Shown: piece by piece, positions 1 to 7,042 of the stretch
How positions within the stretch are numbered: the stretch's first letter is position 1
How the letters are laid out: each line of letters starts with the position of its first letter
Assembly (NCBI GenBank): GCA_002394165.1
Contig: DGTA01000065.1
Span: 12,628-24,380 of the forward strand
Length of the DNA stretch: 11,753 bases
Source of the DNA: Lachnospiraceae bacterium UBA4348
Lineage (GTDB): Bacteria; Bacillota; Clostridia; Lachnospirales; Lachnospiraceae
Direction of reading: 5' to 3'
Program-made: the position numbers and the translations under genes
Notes under the pieces: generated by a model
Told to the model about the DNA's origin: nothing
Databases searched by the model: none
What the model saw: only the letters and a program-made list of their open reading frames with translations

Positions 1-642
1 ATGAAGGTCACCACCTGCCTCAACCCGCTGCACACCGCGCTGGCTGTGTACGGCTGCGTGCTGGGCTACGACCTGATCGCGGACGAGATGAAGGATCCGC
101 AGCTGAAGGAGCTTGTCCACCGGATCGGCCCGGTGGAGGGCATGCCGGTGGTCACGGACCCGGGCATCCTTTCCCCGCAGGCATTCGTGGATGAGGTCAT
201 CAACGTGCGTATCCCGAACCCGTTCATGCCCGATACCCCGCAGCGCATCGCTACGGATACTTCCCAGAAGGTCGGCATCCGCTACGGTGAGACGATCAAG
301 TCCTATGTGAAACGTGACGGATCGGCCGCTGCCCTCGAGGCGATCCCTCTGGCCCTGGCCGGATGGCTTCGCTACCTGATTGGGGTGGATGACGAAGGAA
401 AAGCCTTTGAGCGCTCCTCTGATCCGATGCTCGATGAGCTGACGAAGGAACTGGAAGGACTTAAGCTGGGAGACGGTCCCGAGGCGGTCCATGCGAAGGT
501 CGAAAAGGTGCTGCGCAATGCAAATATCTTCGGAAGCGACCTTTATGAAGCCGGCATCGGCGGCAAGATCGAGAAATATCTTGTGGAGGAACTGGCCGGT
601 CCGGGCGCTGTGCGCGCGACGCTGGTGAAATATCTCGGATAA
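1..642 (+). CDS. uxuB: Fructuronate reductase / mannitol dehydrogenase family, C-terminal part (5' truncated by window)
   Basis: This is the C-terminal domain of a polyol/uronate NAD-dependent long-chain dehydrogenase. The family's catalytic K-x5-N-x2-H motif is visible at the very start (KVTTCLNPLH: K2, N8, H11 of the visible part). In full-length members that motif lies past the middle of the protein, so the ATG at base 1 is an internal Met and the Rossmann NAD domain lies upstream of the window. The rest (DPGILSP, NPFMPDTPQRIATDTSQK, helical C-terminus) fits the family's C-terminal substrate domain. Fructuronate reductase interconverts D-fructuronate and D-mannonate in the cytoplasm. The nearby kdgK and eda favour this substrate over mannitol or altronate, but that choice is inferred from context. 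The family call is firm; the substrate is likely. A strong terminator follows 24 bp after the stop. Confidence 0.82.
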   Translation: MKVTTCLNPLHTALAVYGCVLGYDLIADEMKDPQLKELVHRIGPVEGMPVVTDPGILSPQAFVDEVINVRIPNPFMPDTPQRIATDTSQKVGIRYGETIKSYVKRDGSAAALEAIPLALAGWLRYLIGVDDEGKAFERSSDPMLDELTKELEGLKLGDGPEAVHAKVEKVLRNANIFGSDLYEAGIGGKIEKYLVEELAGPGAVRATLVKYLG

Positions 643-665
643 AAATAGAAAGATCCTTTTTCCTG

Positions 666-719
666 AAAGCCCGCGGCAGGCTGTTTTCTGACAGCCCGGT
701 ACCGCGGGCTTTTCTTTTC
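666..719 (+). terminator. Rho-independent terminator after uxuB
   Basis: An outer stem AAAGCCCGCGG / CCGCGGGCTTT is followed by a T-rich tail (TTTTCTTTTCC). A second inner stem GGCTGT / ACAGCC extends the hairpin. It ends the dehydrogenase transcript and separates it from the ABC exporter unit. Confidence 0.9.
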
Positions 720-723
720 CGGC

Positions 724-752
724 TTGACTCATTGAGCGTTCTTTTATATCTT
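724..752 (+). promoter_or_regulatory. Predicted sigma-A promoter for the PGPGW-ABC exporter unit
   Basis: The -35 is TTGACT (724-729) and the -10 is TATCTT (747-752), with a 17-bp spacer. It lies directly downstream of the terminator and about 40 bp before the first start codon. The -35 is near consensus and the -10 is moderate (4 of 6). Confidence 0.5.
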
Positions 753-791
753 TAAAGACACGACATCTTGTAGTCCGAATAGGAGACATTC

Positions 792-1067
792 ATGAAAAAA
801 CTGTTGGATTTTGTGACGGATAAAGTCATCCTTCTGGCTGACCTTGTCAGATTGCAGATCAGGAAGATGGAAAAGAAAATGTACGGGCTGGGCCTGCCTG
901 CGCCGTTTGGGGGACTGGTCCTGCTGACGGGGATCTGCGCCGCGGCGGCAGGGGTCGTCATGCTGGCCGTGCCGGGGCCCGGGATGGTCACAATCGCCTT
1001 CGGCATCGCACTGGTCAGGATCGGGTACAATATCCTGACCGGAAAAACAAAACAGAAAGAATTATAA
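792..1067 (+). CDS. Small PGPGW-type membrane protein
   Basis: This 91-residue protein has a basic N-terminal amphipathic region (residues 1-33) and two hydrophobic segments (about 38-59 and 64-82). Between them lies the Pro-Gly run P61-G62-P63-G64, followed by VTIAFGIALV. This pattern resembles the putative transmembrane PGPGW family, whose function is unknown. The usual Trp after PGPG is Met here. The start is supported by AGGAGA at 781-786. It ends 3 bp before the first ABC exporter gene, so it is probably co-transcribed and may be membrane-associated with the exporter, but no role can be assigned. The family call is based on the motif and topology only. Confidence 0.7.
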   Translation: MKKLLDFVTDKVILLADLVRLQIRKMEKKMYGLGLPAPFGGLVLLTGICAAAAGVVMLAVPGPGMVTIAFGIALVRIGYNILTGKTKQKEL

Positions 1068-1070
1068 CGT

Positions 1071-2888
1071 ATGAGCAGTAAGAAACAGGGCATTTTTCCA
1101 AACTCGATCAGGCTGATCTTCTTTTTTCTGAAAGGAAGCATCGGCCTTTTCGCACTTAGCATGATCTTCGCCGCACTCACCTCCTTCCTGGATATGATGC
1201 TTCCCCGGGTGATCAGTTTTACCGTGGACAGCATCATCGGAGAGAAGGCCCCCGGGATCGCCGGCAGGGCCGGGAAATGGCTGGCACAGGGGGGACTGGC
1301 GCTCCTGAAAGAAAAACCGTGGCTGATCGCGCTGATCGTCTGCGCCCTGGCGCTGGCCGGCGGTATCTTCCGCTATCTGTCCAGATGCCTCAACGAGGCG
1401 GGAGCCCAGCGCTTTATCAAACAGATGAGAGACAGGCTCTATGAGAAGATCGAGCATCTTCCCTACGCCTGGCACGGAGAGAACAGTACCGGCGACATCA
1501 TCCAGCGCTGTACCTCCGACGTGGAGACGGTCAAGGACTTTGTCTCGGAACAGCTTACCTCGCTGGTGCGTGTGGTGGTGCTGATCATCCTGGCAGTCAG
1601 CTTCATGTCCGGGATCAGCCTTAAGATGACGGTCATCGCTTCCATTTTCATCCCGGTCGTCATCGGCTACTCCCTGTTCTTTTATACCCGGATCGGGCCG
1701 GCTTTCGAGAAAGCGGACGTGGAAGAGGGCATCCTCTCCGCGATGGCCCAGGAAAACCTGACGGGTGTGAGAGTCGTGCGCGCTTTCGGGCGGGAGGCAT
1801 ACGAACGGCAGCGTTTTGAGACGCAGAACCGCAATTATACGGGCTACTGGGTGCATCTTTTCAGGATCATGTCAGCCAACTGGGTCACCGGGGATGTGAT
1901 GACCGGCCTGCAGTACCTGCTGGTCAATGTCATCGGAGCCGTTTTCTGCGTGCGCGGAGACATTACGGCCGGACAGATGATCGCCTTTGTCTCCTACAAT
2001 GCCATGCTGACCTGGCCGGTCCGTTCCCTGGGGAGAGTGATCTCCGAGATGAGCAAGGCCGGGATCTCGCTCGAGAGGCTGCGCTATATCATGAATACGG
2101 ACGAGGAGACGGATCCCGAAAACGTGAGCGAACCTCCCATGGACAGGGATATCTGTTTTGAAAACGTTTCCTTCTCCTACAGCGGCGCAGCCGCGGAGGC
2201 TCTGCATGACGTGTCGATGACCATCAAAGCCGGCTCCACCGTGGGTATTCTCGGAACGACAGGGTCAGGCAAATCCACTCTCATGTATCTTCTGGAGAAG
2301 CTCTACCCGCTGGAGGAGGGCCGGATCACCATCGGCGGGGAGGATATCCGGTCCATCAGCACCCCCTACCTGCGCTCCCGCATAGGGATGGTCCTTCAGG
2401 AACCGTACCTGTTCTCCCGCTCCCTGGCGGAGAATATTTCTGTGGCGGCGCCGGGAGCCGGTATGGACAGAGTCCGGCGGGCTTCGAGCACGGCGGATCT
2501 GATCGAGACGGTGGACCGCTTCGGGGCCGGCTTTGACACCTTTGTGGGCGAGCGCGGCGTAACGCTCTCCGGCGGACAGAAGCAGCGCACGGCGATCGCT
2601 CAGATGCTCATCCGGGAATGCCCGATCATGATTTTTGACGATTCGCTCTCCGCGGTGGACGCCGAGACGGATGCCCGCATCCGCAGGGCGCTGGAGAGGG
2701 AGACCGGGAACGCAACGGTCATCCTCATCGCCCACAGGATCACCACCCTGATGCACGCGGACCGGATCTTCCTGATGGAGCAGGGACGCATCATCGAGAG
2801 CGGCACCCATCAGCAGCTGATCGCGCAGAACGGTGTTTACCGGAAGATCTATGATCTCCAGAGTGCGGGAAAGGAGGGGCAGGAATGA
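1071..2888 (+). CDS. ABC exporter half-transporter, degenerate-Walker-B subunit
   Basis: This is a 605-residue fused permease-ATPase, the normal length for a bacterial type IV half-exporter. The membrane domain is about 1-340, with hydrophobic segments near 17-40, 83-105, 160-182, 184-206 and 275-295. In the ATPase domain: Walker A GTTGSGKST (395-403), Q-loop Q443, canonical signature LSGGQ (499-503), Walker B IMIFDD (519-524) and H-loop H555. The residue after the Walker B Asp is D524 where active ATPases have Glu, so this subunit's own ATP site should be poorly hydrolytic. It overlaps the next exporter gene by 4 bp (ATGA), indicating translational coupling and a heterodimer. It starts 3 bp after the PGPGW gene with only a weak Shine-Dalgarno sequence, again suggesting coupling. 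Substrate is unknown; drug or lipid export (BmrC/D-like) is possible. Confidence 0.93.
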   Translation: MSSKKQGIFPNSIRLIFFFLKGSIGLFALSMIFAALTSFLDMMLPRVISFTVDSIIGEKAPGIAGRAGKWLAQGGLALLKEKPWLIALIVCALALAGGIFRYLSRCLNEAGAQRFIKQMRDRLYEKIEHLPYAWHGENSTGDIIQRCTSDVETVKDFVSEQLTSLVRVVVLIILAVSFMSGISLKMTVIASIFIPVVIGYSLFFYTRIGPAFEKADVEEGILSAMAQENLTGVRVVRAFGREAYERQRFETQNRNYTGYWVHLFRIMSANWVTGDVMTGLQYLLVNVIGAVFCVRGDITAGQMIAFVSYNAMLTWPVRSLGRVISEMSKAGISLERLRYIMNTDEETDPENVSEPPMDRDICFENVSFSYSGAAAEALHDVSMTIKAGSTVGILGTTGSGKSTLMYLLEKLYPLEEGRITIGGEDIRSISTPYLRSRIGMVLQEPYLFSRSLAENISVAAPGAGMDRVRRASSTADLIETVDRFGAGFDTFVGERGVTLSGGQKQRTAIAQMLIRECPIMIFDDSLSAVDAETDARIRRALERETGNATVILIAHRITTLMHADRIFLMEQGRIIESGTHQQLIAQNGVYRKIYDLQSAGKEGQE

Positions 2889-4747
2889 ACCAGAAACAGG
2901 AAAAGACTGTCATTCTTCCGCTTTTCGGGCTGCCCAGGCTTATCCCCTATCTGAGGCCTTACCGCAAAAAGATGGTGCGGATGGTGATCTGCGCACTGCT
3001 GGTAAGCCTGATCGATGCGCTGTATCCGCTCTTTAACCGCTATATCCTGAACCACCATGTAGCCCTTGGAACGCTGGAGGGCCTCCCCCTCCTGATCGCG
3101 CTCTACATCGGCGTGCTGGCGGTGCAGTCCGTGATGAACTATGTGAGCCTCGTGGATTCGGGCAGCATGGAAGTGACCATGAACCATGACCTGCGAAACG
3201 CCGCATTTGCCCACCTGCAGACTCTGTCCTTTTCTTATTTTAACCAGAACAGTGTCGGCTATATCCATGCCCGGGTCATGAGCGACACCGGCAAGATCGG
3301 AATGGCGGTCTCCTGGCGGATGATGGACTGCATCTGGAACGGATCCTATCTGCTTTTTGCGATCATTGTCATGCTGATCGTCCAGTGGCGGCTCGGCGTG
3401 CTGATCATCGCGCTGATGGCGGCTGCGGCTGTGATCATCTCCCTGTTCCAGCCGGTGCTGGTTAAACTCAATCACCGGGTGAGGGAGCTCAACTCGGTGA
3501 TCACCGGGGACCTCAACGAGGGGATCATCGGCGCCAGGTCCATCAAGCTTCTGAATATTGAGGACCGGATGCAGCGCGAGTTTGAGGCGGACACGGAAAA
3601 GATGCGCTCCGAATCGGTGCGCACCGTGCGCTGGTCCGCCATGCTTCTGTCCCTGGTGACCATGATGTCCTCCTTTGCGCTGGCGCTTGTGCTCTGGCGC
3701 GGCGGGGCCCTGACCAGAGAAGGGATCATCCGGATCGGGACACTGTCAGTGTTTTTGTCCTATGCGGTGGGCATGATCGAGCCGCTGCAGTTCATCATCC
3801 AGAACATCGCGGCCTTCATCAGCATCCAGGTCAACATCGAGCGTTTTACCAGGCTGATCGAGGAACCCTCCGATGTCTCTGACACGCCTGAGGTGATCGA
3901 AAGGTACGGGGACAGCTTTGCCCCGAAATATGAAAACTGGGAGCCGATACGGGGCGATATCGAGTTTAAGGACGTCTCCTTCCGCTATCCCGACGGGGAT
4001 GAGTATGTGATGGAGCATTTCAGCCTGAAGGTGCCCCATGGCATGAACATCGCCATCGTCGGCGAGACCGGCGCCGGAAAATCCACGCTGATCAACCTGG
4101 TATGCCGTTTCTACGAACCGACCGAGGGTGAGATCCTGATCGACGGACGGAATGTCCGCGAGCGGTCCCAGCTGTGGCTGCACAGCAGCCTGGGCTACGT
4201 GCTGCAGACACCGCACCTGTTCTCCGGTACCGTCCGCGAGAACTTAAAGTACGGGCGGCCCGGGGCGACTGATGAGGAGATCATCCGCGCGCTTCGGATG
4301 GTATCCGCTGCCGGCGTCGTGGCAAGACTCGGGGAGGGGGCGGATCCTTCAAAAACCTGGTCGGCGCAGGATGAGGTGACCGACGCGGAGATCATCAAAG
4401 GCCTTGACGGCGTCGTCGGAGAGGGCGGAAGCCAGCTCTCCACCGGTGAGAAACAGCTGATCTCCTTCGCGCGGGCGCTGCTGGCCGACCCGAAGCTTCT
4501 GATCCTCGACGAGGCAACGTCCTCTATCGATACGCTGACCGAAAAGGCCATCCAGAATGCCATCAAAGTGGTGACCCGGGGAAGGACATCCTTTGTGGTC
4601 GCCCACCGTCTGTCCACCATCGTGGACGCGGACCTGATCCTGGTCGTGCAGGACGGCAGGATCATCGAGCAGGGGACCCACCGCCAGCTTCTGGAGGAGC
4701 GGGGATACTATTACAGTCTGTACACACGGCAGTATGAGGAGATCTGA
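2885..4747 (+). CDS. ABC exporter half-transporter, catalytic-Glu subunit with degenerate signature
   Basis: This is a 620-residue permease-ATPase. The membrane domain covers about 20-325, with segments near 30-50, 67-88, 148-168, 170-192, 250-272 and 283-303. The ATPase has Walker A GETGAGKST (393-401), Q-loop Q441, signature LSTGE (518-522) instead of LSGGQ, Walker B LLILDE with catalytic E543, and H574. The degenerate signature here and the Asp-for-Glu change in the partner fall on the same composite ATP site, as in asymmetric heterodimers such as BmrCD or TM287/288. An extra segment of about 15-20 residues (about 484-505, GADPSKTWSAQDEVTDAE) sits in the helical subdomain before the signature. 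A strong ribosome site AAGGAGG (2871-2877) lies inside the end of the upstream gene. Exported substrate cannot be read from sequence. Confidence 0.93.
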   Translation: MNQKQEKTVILPLFGLPRLIPYLRPYRKKMVRMVICALLVSLIDALYPLFNRYILNHHVALGTLEGLPLLIALYIGVLAVQSVMNYVSLVDSGSMEVTMNHDLRNAAFAHLQTLSFSYFNQNSVGYIHARVMSDTGKIGMAVSWRMMDCIWNGSYLLFAIIVMLIVQWRLGVLIIALMAAAAVIISLFQPVLVKLNHRVRELNSVITGDLNEGIIGARSIKLLNIEDRMQREFEADTEKMRSESVRTVRWSAMLLSLVTMMSSFALALVLWRGGALTREGIIRIGTLSVFLSYAVGMIEPLQFIIQNIAAFISIQVNIERFTRLIEEPSDVSDTPEVIERYGDSFAPKYENWEPIRGDIEFKDVSFRYPDGDEYVMEHFSLKVPHGMNIAIVGETGAGKSTLINLVCRFYEPTEGEILIDGRNVRERSQLWLHSSLGYVLQTPHLFSGTVRENLKYGRPGATDEEIIRALRMVSAAGVVARLGEGADPSKTWSAQDEVTDAEIIKGLDGVVGEGGSQLSTGEKQLISFARALLADPKLLILDEATSSIDTLTEKAIQNAIKVVTRGRTSFVVAHRLSTIVDADLILVVQDGRIIEQGTHRQLLEERGYYYSLYTRQYEEI

Positions 4748-4748
4748 G

Positions 4749-4791
4749 GGAAAACTATACAAAACCGGAGGTCGAATTTCAGCAGTTTTCC
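4749..4791 (+). other. Possible weak hairpin after the ABC unit
   Basis: GGAAAACT (4749-4756) and AGTTTTCC (4784-4791) form a perfect 8-bp inverted repeat with a 27-nt loop, just after the exporter stop codon. No T-tract follows, so it is at best a weak or factor-dependent terminator, or an mRNA 3'-end stabiliser. Confidence 0.3.
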
Positions 4792-4793
4792 AC

Positions 4794-4813
4794 CTTGCAT
4801 CCTAGTATACAAG
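4794..4813. promoter_or_regulatory. Predicted GntR-style operator over the eda promoter
   Basis: The 20-bp imperfect palindrome CTTGCATCCTAGTATACAAG has 8 of 10 symmetric pairs matching. It contains the GTATAC core common in operators of GntR-family uronate regulators. It covers the -35 box and most of the spacer of the eda promoter, a typical position for a repressor. The regulator itself is not in the window, so the link to a hexuronate-responsive repressor is inferred. Confidence 0.45.
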
Positions 4814-4822
4814 ATGTATAAT
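4795..4822 (+). promoter_or_regulatory. Predicted promoter of the eda-kdgK operon
   Basis: The -35 is TTGCAT (4795-4800) and the -10 is a perfect TATAAT (4817-4822), with a 16-bp spacer. The first transcribed base would lie near 4829, about 70 nt before the eda start. Confidence 0.7.
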
Positions 4823-4899
4823 GAGTTTAAGGATCAAAGAACGGAACAGCAGCAGATCATCGATTTCATCAGATCAGGATCACCTGAGGGAGGATTACT

Positions 4900-5538
4900 A
4901 TGAGCAGTATTTTTGAACAGTTCAAGAAGATCGGCATTATCCCCGTTGTCGTGCTGGATGATGCAAAAGACGCGAAGGCGCTGGGCGAGGCTCTCTGCGA
5001 GGGCGGACTTCCCTGCGCGGAGGTTACGTTCAGGACAGCGGCCGCTGAGGAAGCGATCCGCATTATGAGCAGCGAATACCCGGATATGCTGGTCGGAGCC
5101 GGCACCGTGCTGACCACCGAGCAGGTCGACCGTGCTGTCGCGGCCGGCGCGAAATTCATCGTCAGCCCGGGACTCAACCCGAAGGTCGTAAAATACTGCC
5201 AGGAAAAGGGCATTCCCATCACTCCCGGTATTCAGACCCCGACCGAGATCGAGGCTGCACTTGAGCTTGGCCTGAATACGGTCAAATTCTTCCCGGCAGA
5301 GCCGGCTGGCGGCCTGAAGATGATCAAGGCGATCGCGGCTCCCTACGTGGATGTGACGTTCATGCCCACCGGCGGGATCAGCGCATCCAATGTCCGTGAG
5401 TATCTGGGTTATAACCGGATCGTTGCCTGCGGCGGAAGCTGGATGGTCAAGAAAGACCTGATCGCTGCCGGAGAATTCGGAAAGATCAAAGAGATGGTTC
5501 GTGAAGCGGCTGATATCGTGAAGGAGATCCGCGGCTGA
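4900..5538 (+). CDS. eda: KDPG / KHG aldolase (2-dehydro-3-deoxy-6-phosphogluconate aldolase)
   Basis: This 212-residue class I aldolase splits 2-keto-3-deoxy-6-phosphogluconate into pyruvate and glyceraldehyde-3-phosphate, the last step of hexuronate breakdown and of the Entner-Doudoroff route. Length and motifs fit the family: catalytic Glu E41 and R45 in AEVTFRT, GAGTVLT (67-72 region), SPGLNP (89-94), the Schiff-base lysine K129 in VKFFPAE, and the phosphate-binding PTGGIS (156-161). The start is set by GAGGGAGG at 4886-4893, seven bases upstream. It is the first gene after a TATAAT promoter overlapped by a palindromic operator, and kdgK follows 45 bp later, so the two consecutive KDG-handling steps are co-expressed. 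Activity on 4-hydroxy-2-oxoglutarate is also possible for this family. Confidence 0.95.
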   Translation: MSSIFEQFKKIGIIPVVVLDDAKDAKALGEALCEGGLPCAEVTFRTAAAEEAIRIMSSEYPDMLVGAGTVLTTEQVDRAVAAGAKFIVSPGLNPKVVKYCQEKGIPITPGIQTPTEIEAALELGLNTVKFFPAEPAGGLKMIKAIAAPYVDVTFMPTGGISASNVREYLGYNRIVACGGSWMVKKDLIAAGEFGKIKEMVREAADIVKEIRG

Positions 5539-5550
5539 GCCGGAACAGGA

Positions 5551-5569
5551 GCGGGAGGCTTTCCTCCGC
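5551..5569 (+). other. Small intercistronic hairpin between eda and kdgK
   Basis: GCGGGAGG (5551-5558) pairs with CCTCCGC (5563-5569) around a CTTT loop, with one bulged G. It sits between the eda stop and the kdgK ribosome site (AAAGGA, near 5573). Without a T-tract it is more likely to affect mRNA stability or relative expression than to terminate. Confidence 0.35.
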
Positions 5570-5583
5570 AGAAAGGAAAAGAT

Positions 5584-6681
5584 ATGGATCTTAATGTCAA
5601 AAGCGCGGCCGAGTGCCGTTATGATGCAGTCAGTCTCGGTGAAGTCATGCTCCGTCTCGATCCCGGTGAAGGCAGGATCAGGACAGCCCGTTCTTTCCGC
5701 GCCTGGGAGGGCGGCGGAGAGTACAACGTGGTCAGGGGCCTTCGCAGATGCTTCGGCATGCGCAGCGCCGTGCTCACTGCTTTCGCCGACAACGAGGTCG
5801 GCAAGCTGATGGAGGACTTCATCCTCCAGGGCGGCGTGGACACCTCGTTCATCAAATGGATGAAGACGGACGGCATGGGCAGGATCTGCCGCAACGGCCT
5901 GAACTTCACAGAGCGCGGCTTCGGCATCCGCGGCGCCATCGGCTGCTCCGACAGAGCCAATACCGCCATCTCCAAAGCAAAACCGGAAGACTTTGACCTG
6001 GAATACCTGTTCGGCGAGCTGGGTGTCCGCTGGCTGCATACCGGCGGTATCTACGCCGCTTTGTCCGAGCAGTCCTGCCAGACTGTCATCGAAGTCATCA
6101 AGACCGCGAAGAAATACGGAACGGTGGTATCCTATGACCTCAACTACCGTCCCTCCATGTGGAGCGCGATCGGCGGCAAGGAAAAGGCTCAGGAAGTCAA
6201 TAAAGAGATCGCCAGGTATGTCGATGTCATGATCGGAAACGAAGAAGACTTCACGGCCTGCCTCGGCTTCGAGGTGGAGGGCAACGATGAGAACCTCAAG
6301 GAGCTGAATCTGGACGGCTACCGCAAGATGATCAATACGGCCGCACAGACCTACCCCAACTTCAAGGTGGTCGCAACCACGCTGCGCACGGTCAGGACAG
6401 CAACAGTCAACGACTGGAGCGCACTGTGCTGGGCGGACGGTGAGATCTACAAGGCCAGCGACTACAAGGGCCTGGAGATCCTTGACCGCGTCGGCGGCGG
6501 CGATTCCTTCGCCTCCGGACTGGTGTATGGCCTGATGACCACCGGTGATCCGGAGAAGGCCGTCAACTACGGCGCTGCCCACGGTGCACTGGCGATGACC
6601 ACGCCGGGCGATACCACCATGGCCAGCTGCAGTGAGGTGGAGGCCATCATGAGCGGAGCCGGGGCGCGCGTTAAGAGATAA
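5584..6681 (+). CDS. kdgK: 2-keto-3-deoxygluconate kinase, PfkB family
   Basis: This 365-residue sugar kinase of the PfkB/ribokinase fold phosphorylates 2-keto-3-deoxygluconate to KDPG, the substrate of the aldolase encoded just upstream. Visible motifs are an N-terminal strand VSLGEVMLRLDP (16-27), the substrate-binding EGGGEYNV (42-49), DLNYRPSMW (185-193), GNEEDF (218-223), and the C-terminal anion hole with catalytic base D307 in DRVGGGDSFASG (301-312). At 365 residues it is longer than the roughly 310-residue E. coli enzyme, mainly in the middle and C-terminal part. Start supported by AAAGGA upstream. Substrate is inferred from the operon with eda; the fold alone would also allow fructokinase or another ketose kinase. 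No U-tract terminator follows; the hairpin element starts 5 bp after the stop. Confidence 0.88.
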   Translation: MDLNVKSAAECRYDAVSLGEVMLRLDPGEGRIRTARSFRAWEGGGEYNVVRGLRRCFGMRSAVLTAFADNEVGKLMEDFILQGGVDTSFIKWMKTDGMGRICRNGLNFTERGFGIRGAIGCSDRANTAISKAKPEDFDLEYLFGELGVRWLHTGGIYAALSEQSCQTVIEVIKTAKKYGTVVSYDLNYRPSMWSAIGGKEKAQEVNKEIARYVDVMIGNEEDFTACLGFEVEGNDENLKELNLDGYRKMINTAAQTYPNFKVVATTLRTVRTATVNDWSALCWADGEIYKASDYKGLEILDRVGGGDSFASGLVYGLMTTGDPEKAVNYGAAHGALAMTTPGDTTMASCSEVEAIMSGAGARVKR

Positions 6682-6686
6682 TTCTG

Positions 6687-6700
6687 ACAGGGGACACTCC
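6687..6700 (+). repeat. Left terminal inverted repeat
   Basis: ACAGGGGACACTCC, the exact reverse complement of 7236-7249. It is almost entirely presented in the loop of a small hairpin made by ATTCTGA (6681-6687) and TCAGAAT (6701-6707), which begins on the last base of the kdgK stop codon. Confidence 0.8.
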
Positions 6701-6714
6701 TCAGAATAGAGATT

Positions 6715-6919
6715 GGGTTACAACATAAAAGAAATTCAAAGGATCTTCAGCTATTTGCCGCATTTGAAAATGCTGCGCCGCCTATCTGACGCATTCTTCG
6801 CTAACTCGCACACTGACGTGTGCTCAGACAGAGCTCCGAATGCGTCGCTATGCTCGCATTTTCTGCAGCGGCTGCATAGGCTGAAGATCCTTTTTGAATT
6901 TCTTTTATGTTGCTATCCC
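6715..6919. repeat. Hairpin H1 (about 205 bp long imperfect palindrome)
   Basis: The outer arms run 6715-6751 and 6880-6919 (left arm starts GGGTTACAACATAAAAGAA, right arm ends ATGTTGCTATCCC). The core is 6757-6872 (116 bp), bounded by GCCGC / GCGGC, with inner stem GACGCATTC (6788-6796) / GAATGCGTC and an apical hairpin GCACAC-TGAC-GTGTGC (6808-6823). The core equals the reverse complement of the H2 core apart from scattered, mostly paired changes. Confidence 0.85.
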
Positions 6920-6925
6920 GTGTCT

Positions 6926-7042
6926 TTACCTGAAGAGTACCTCCTGTACATCCGCAGCTGACACAGAACCGTCATAGAAGAACATCTCGGCGTTCTTGCC
7001 GTACACCTCCCGATTAACGTATTTTGGCAGTTTACGGTTAAT
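6926..7042 (-). pseudogene. 38-codon C-terminal coding relic between the hairpins
   Basis: Read on the minus strand, an open frame of 38 codons ends in TAA (6926-6928). The peptide contains VNREVYGKNAEMFFYDGSV and then SAADVQEVLFR, with natural-looking amino-acid and codon use. In the same frame a TGA lies immediately upstream, where hairpin H2 begins, and there is no start codon with a well-placed ribosome site, so it looks like the tail of a longer gene cut off by the hairpin. Its first codons (for INRKLP) lie within the H2 arm and are repeated in inverted form at the far side of H2. I do not recognise the parent protein. Confidence 0.4.

Noticed and set aside
1..3. ATG at base 1 as a genuine start codon
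   Set aside because: The catalytic lysine of the dehydrogenase is the very next codon, so the N-terminal NAD domain must lie upstream.
1062..1856. A 264-codon minus-strand open frame under the first ABC gene
   Set aside because: It lies entirely over a complete exporter gene, is His/Asp-rich with no recognisable domain, and lacks a start signal.
4834..6582. A 582-codon open frame on the minus strand opposite eda and kdgK
   Set aside because: It is antisense to two well-supported enzymes, has no ribosome site, and its composition (many Asp, Ala, His, Gly) is that of a shadow frame in GC-rich DNA.
6713..6961. An 82-codon plus-strand frame across hairpin H1
   Set aside because: It reads through both arms of a palindrome, has no ribosome site and no protein-like pattern; the hairpin explains the sequence.
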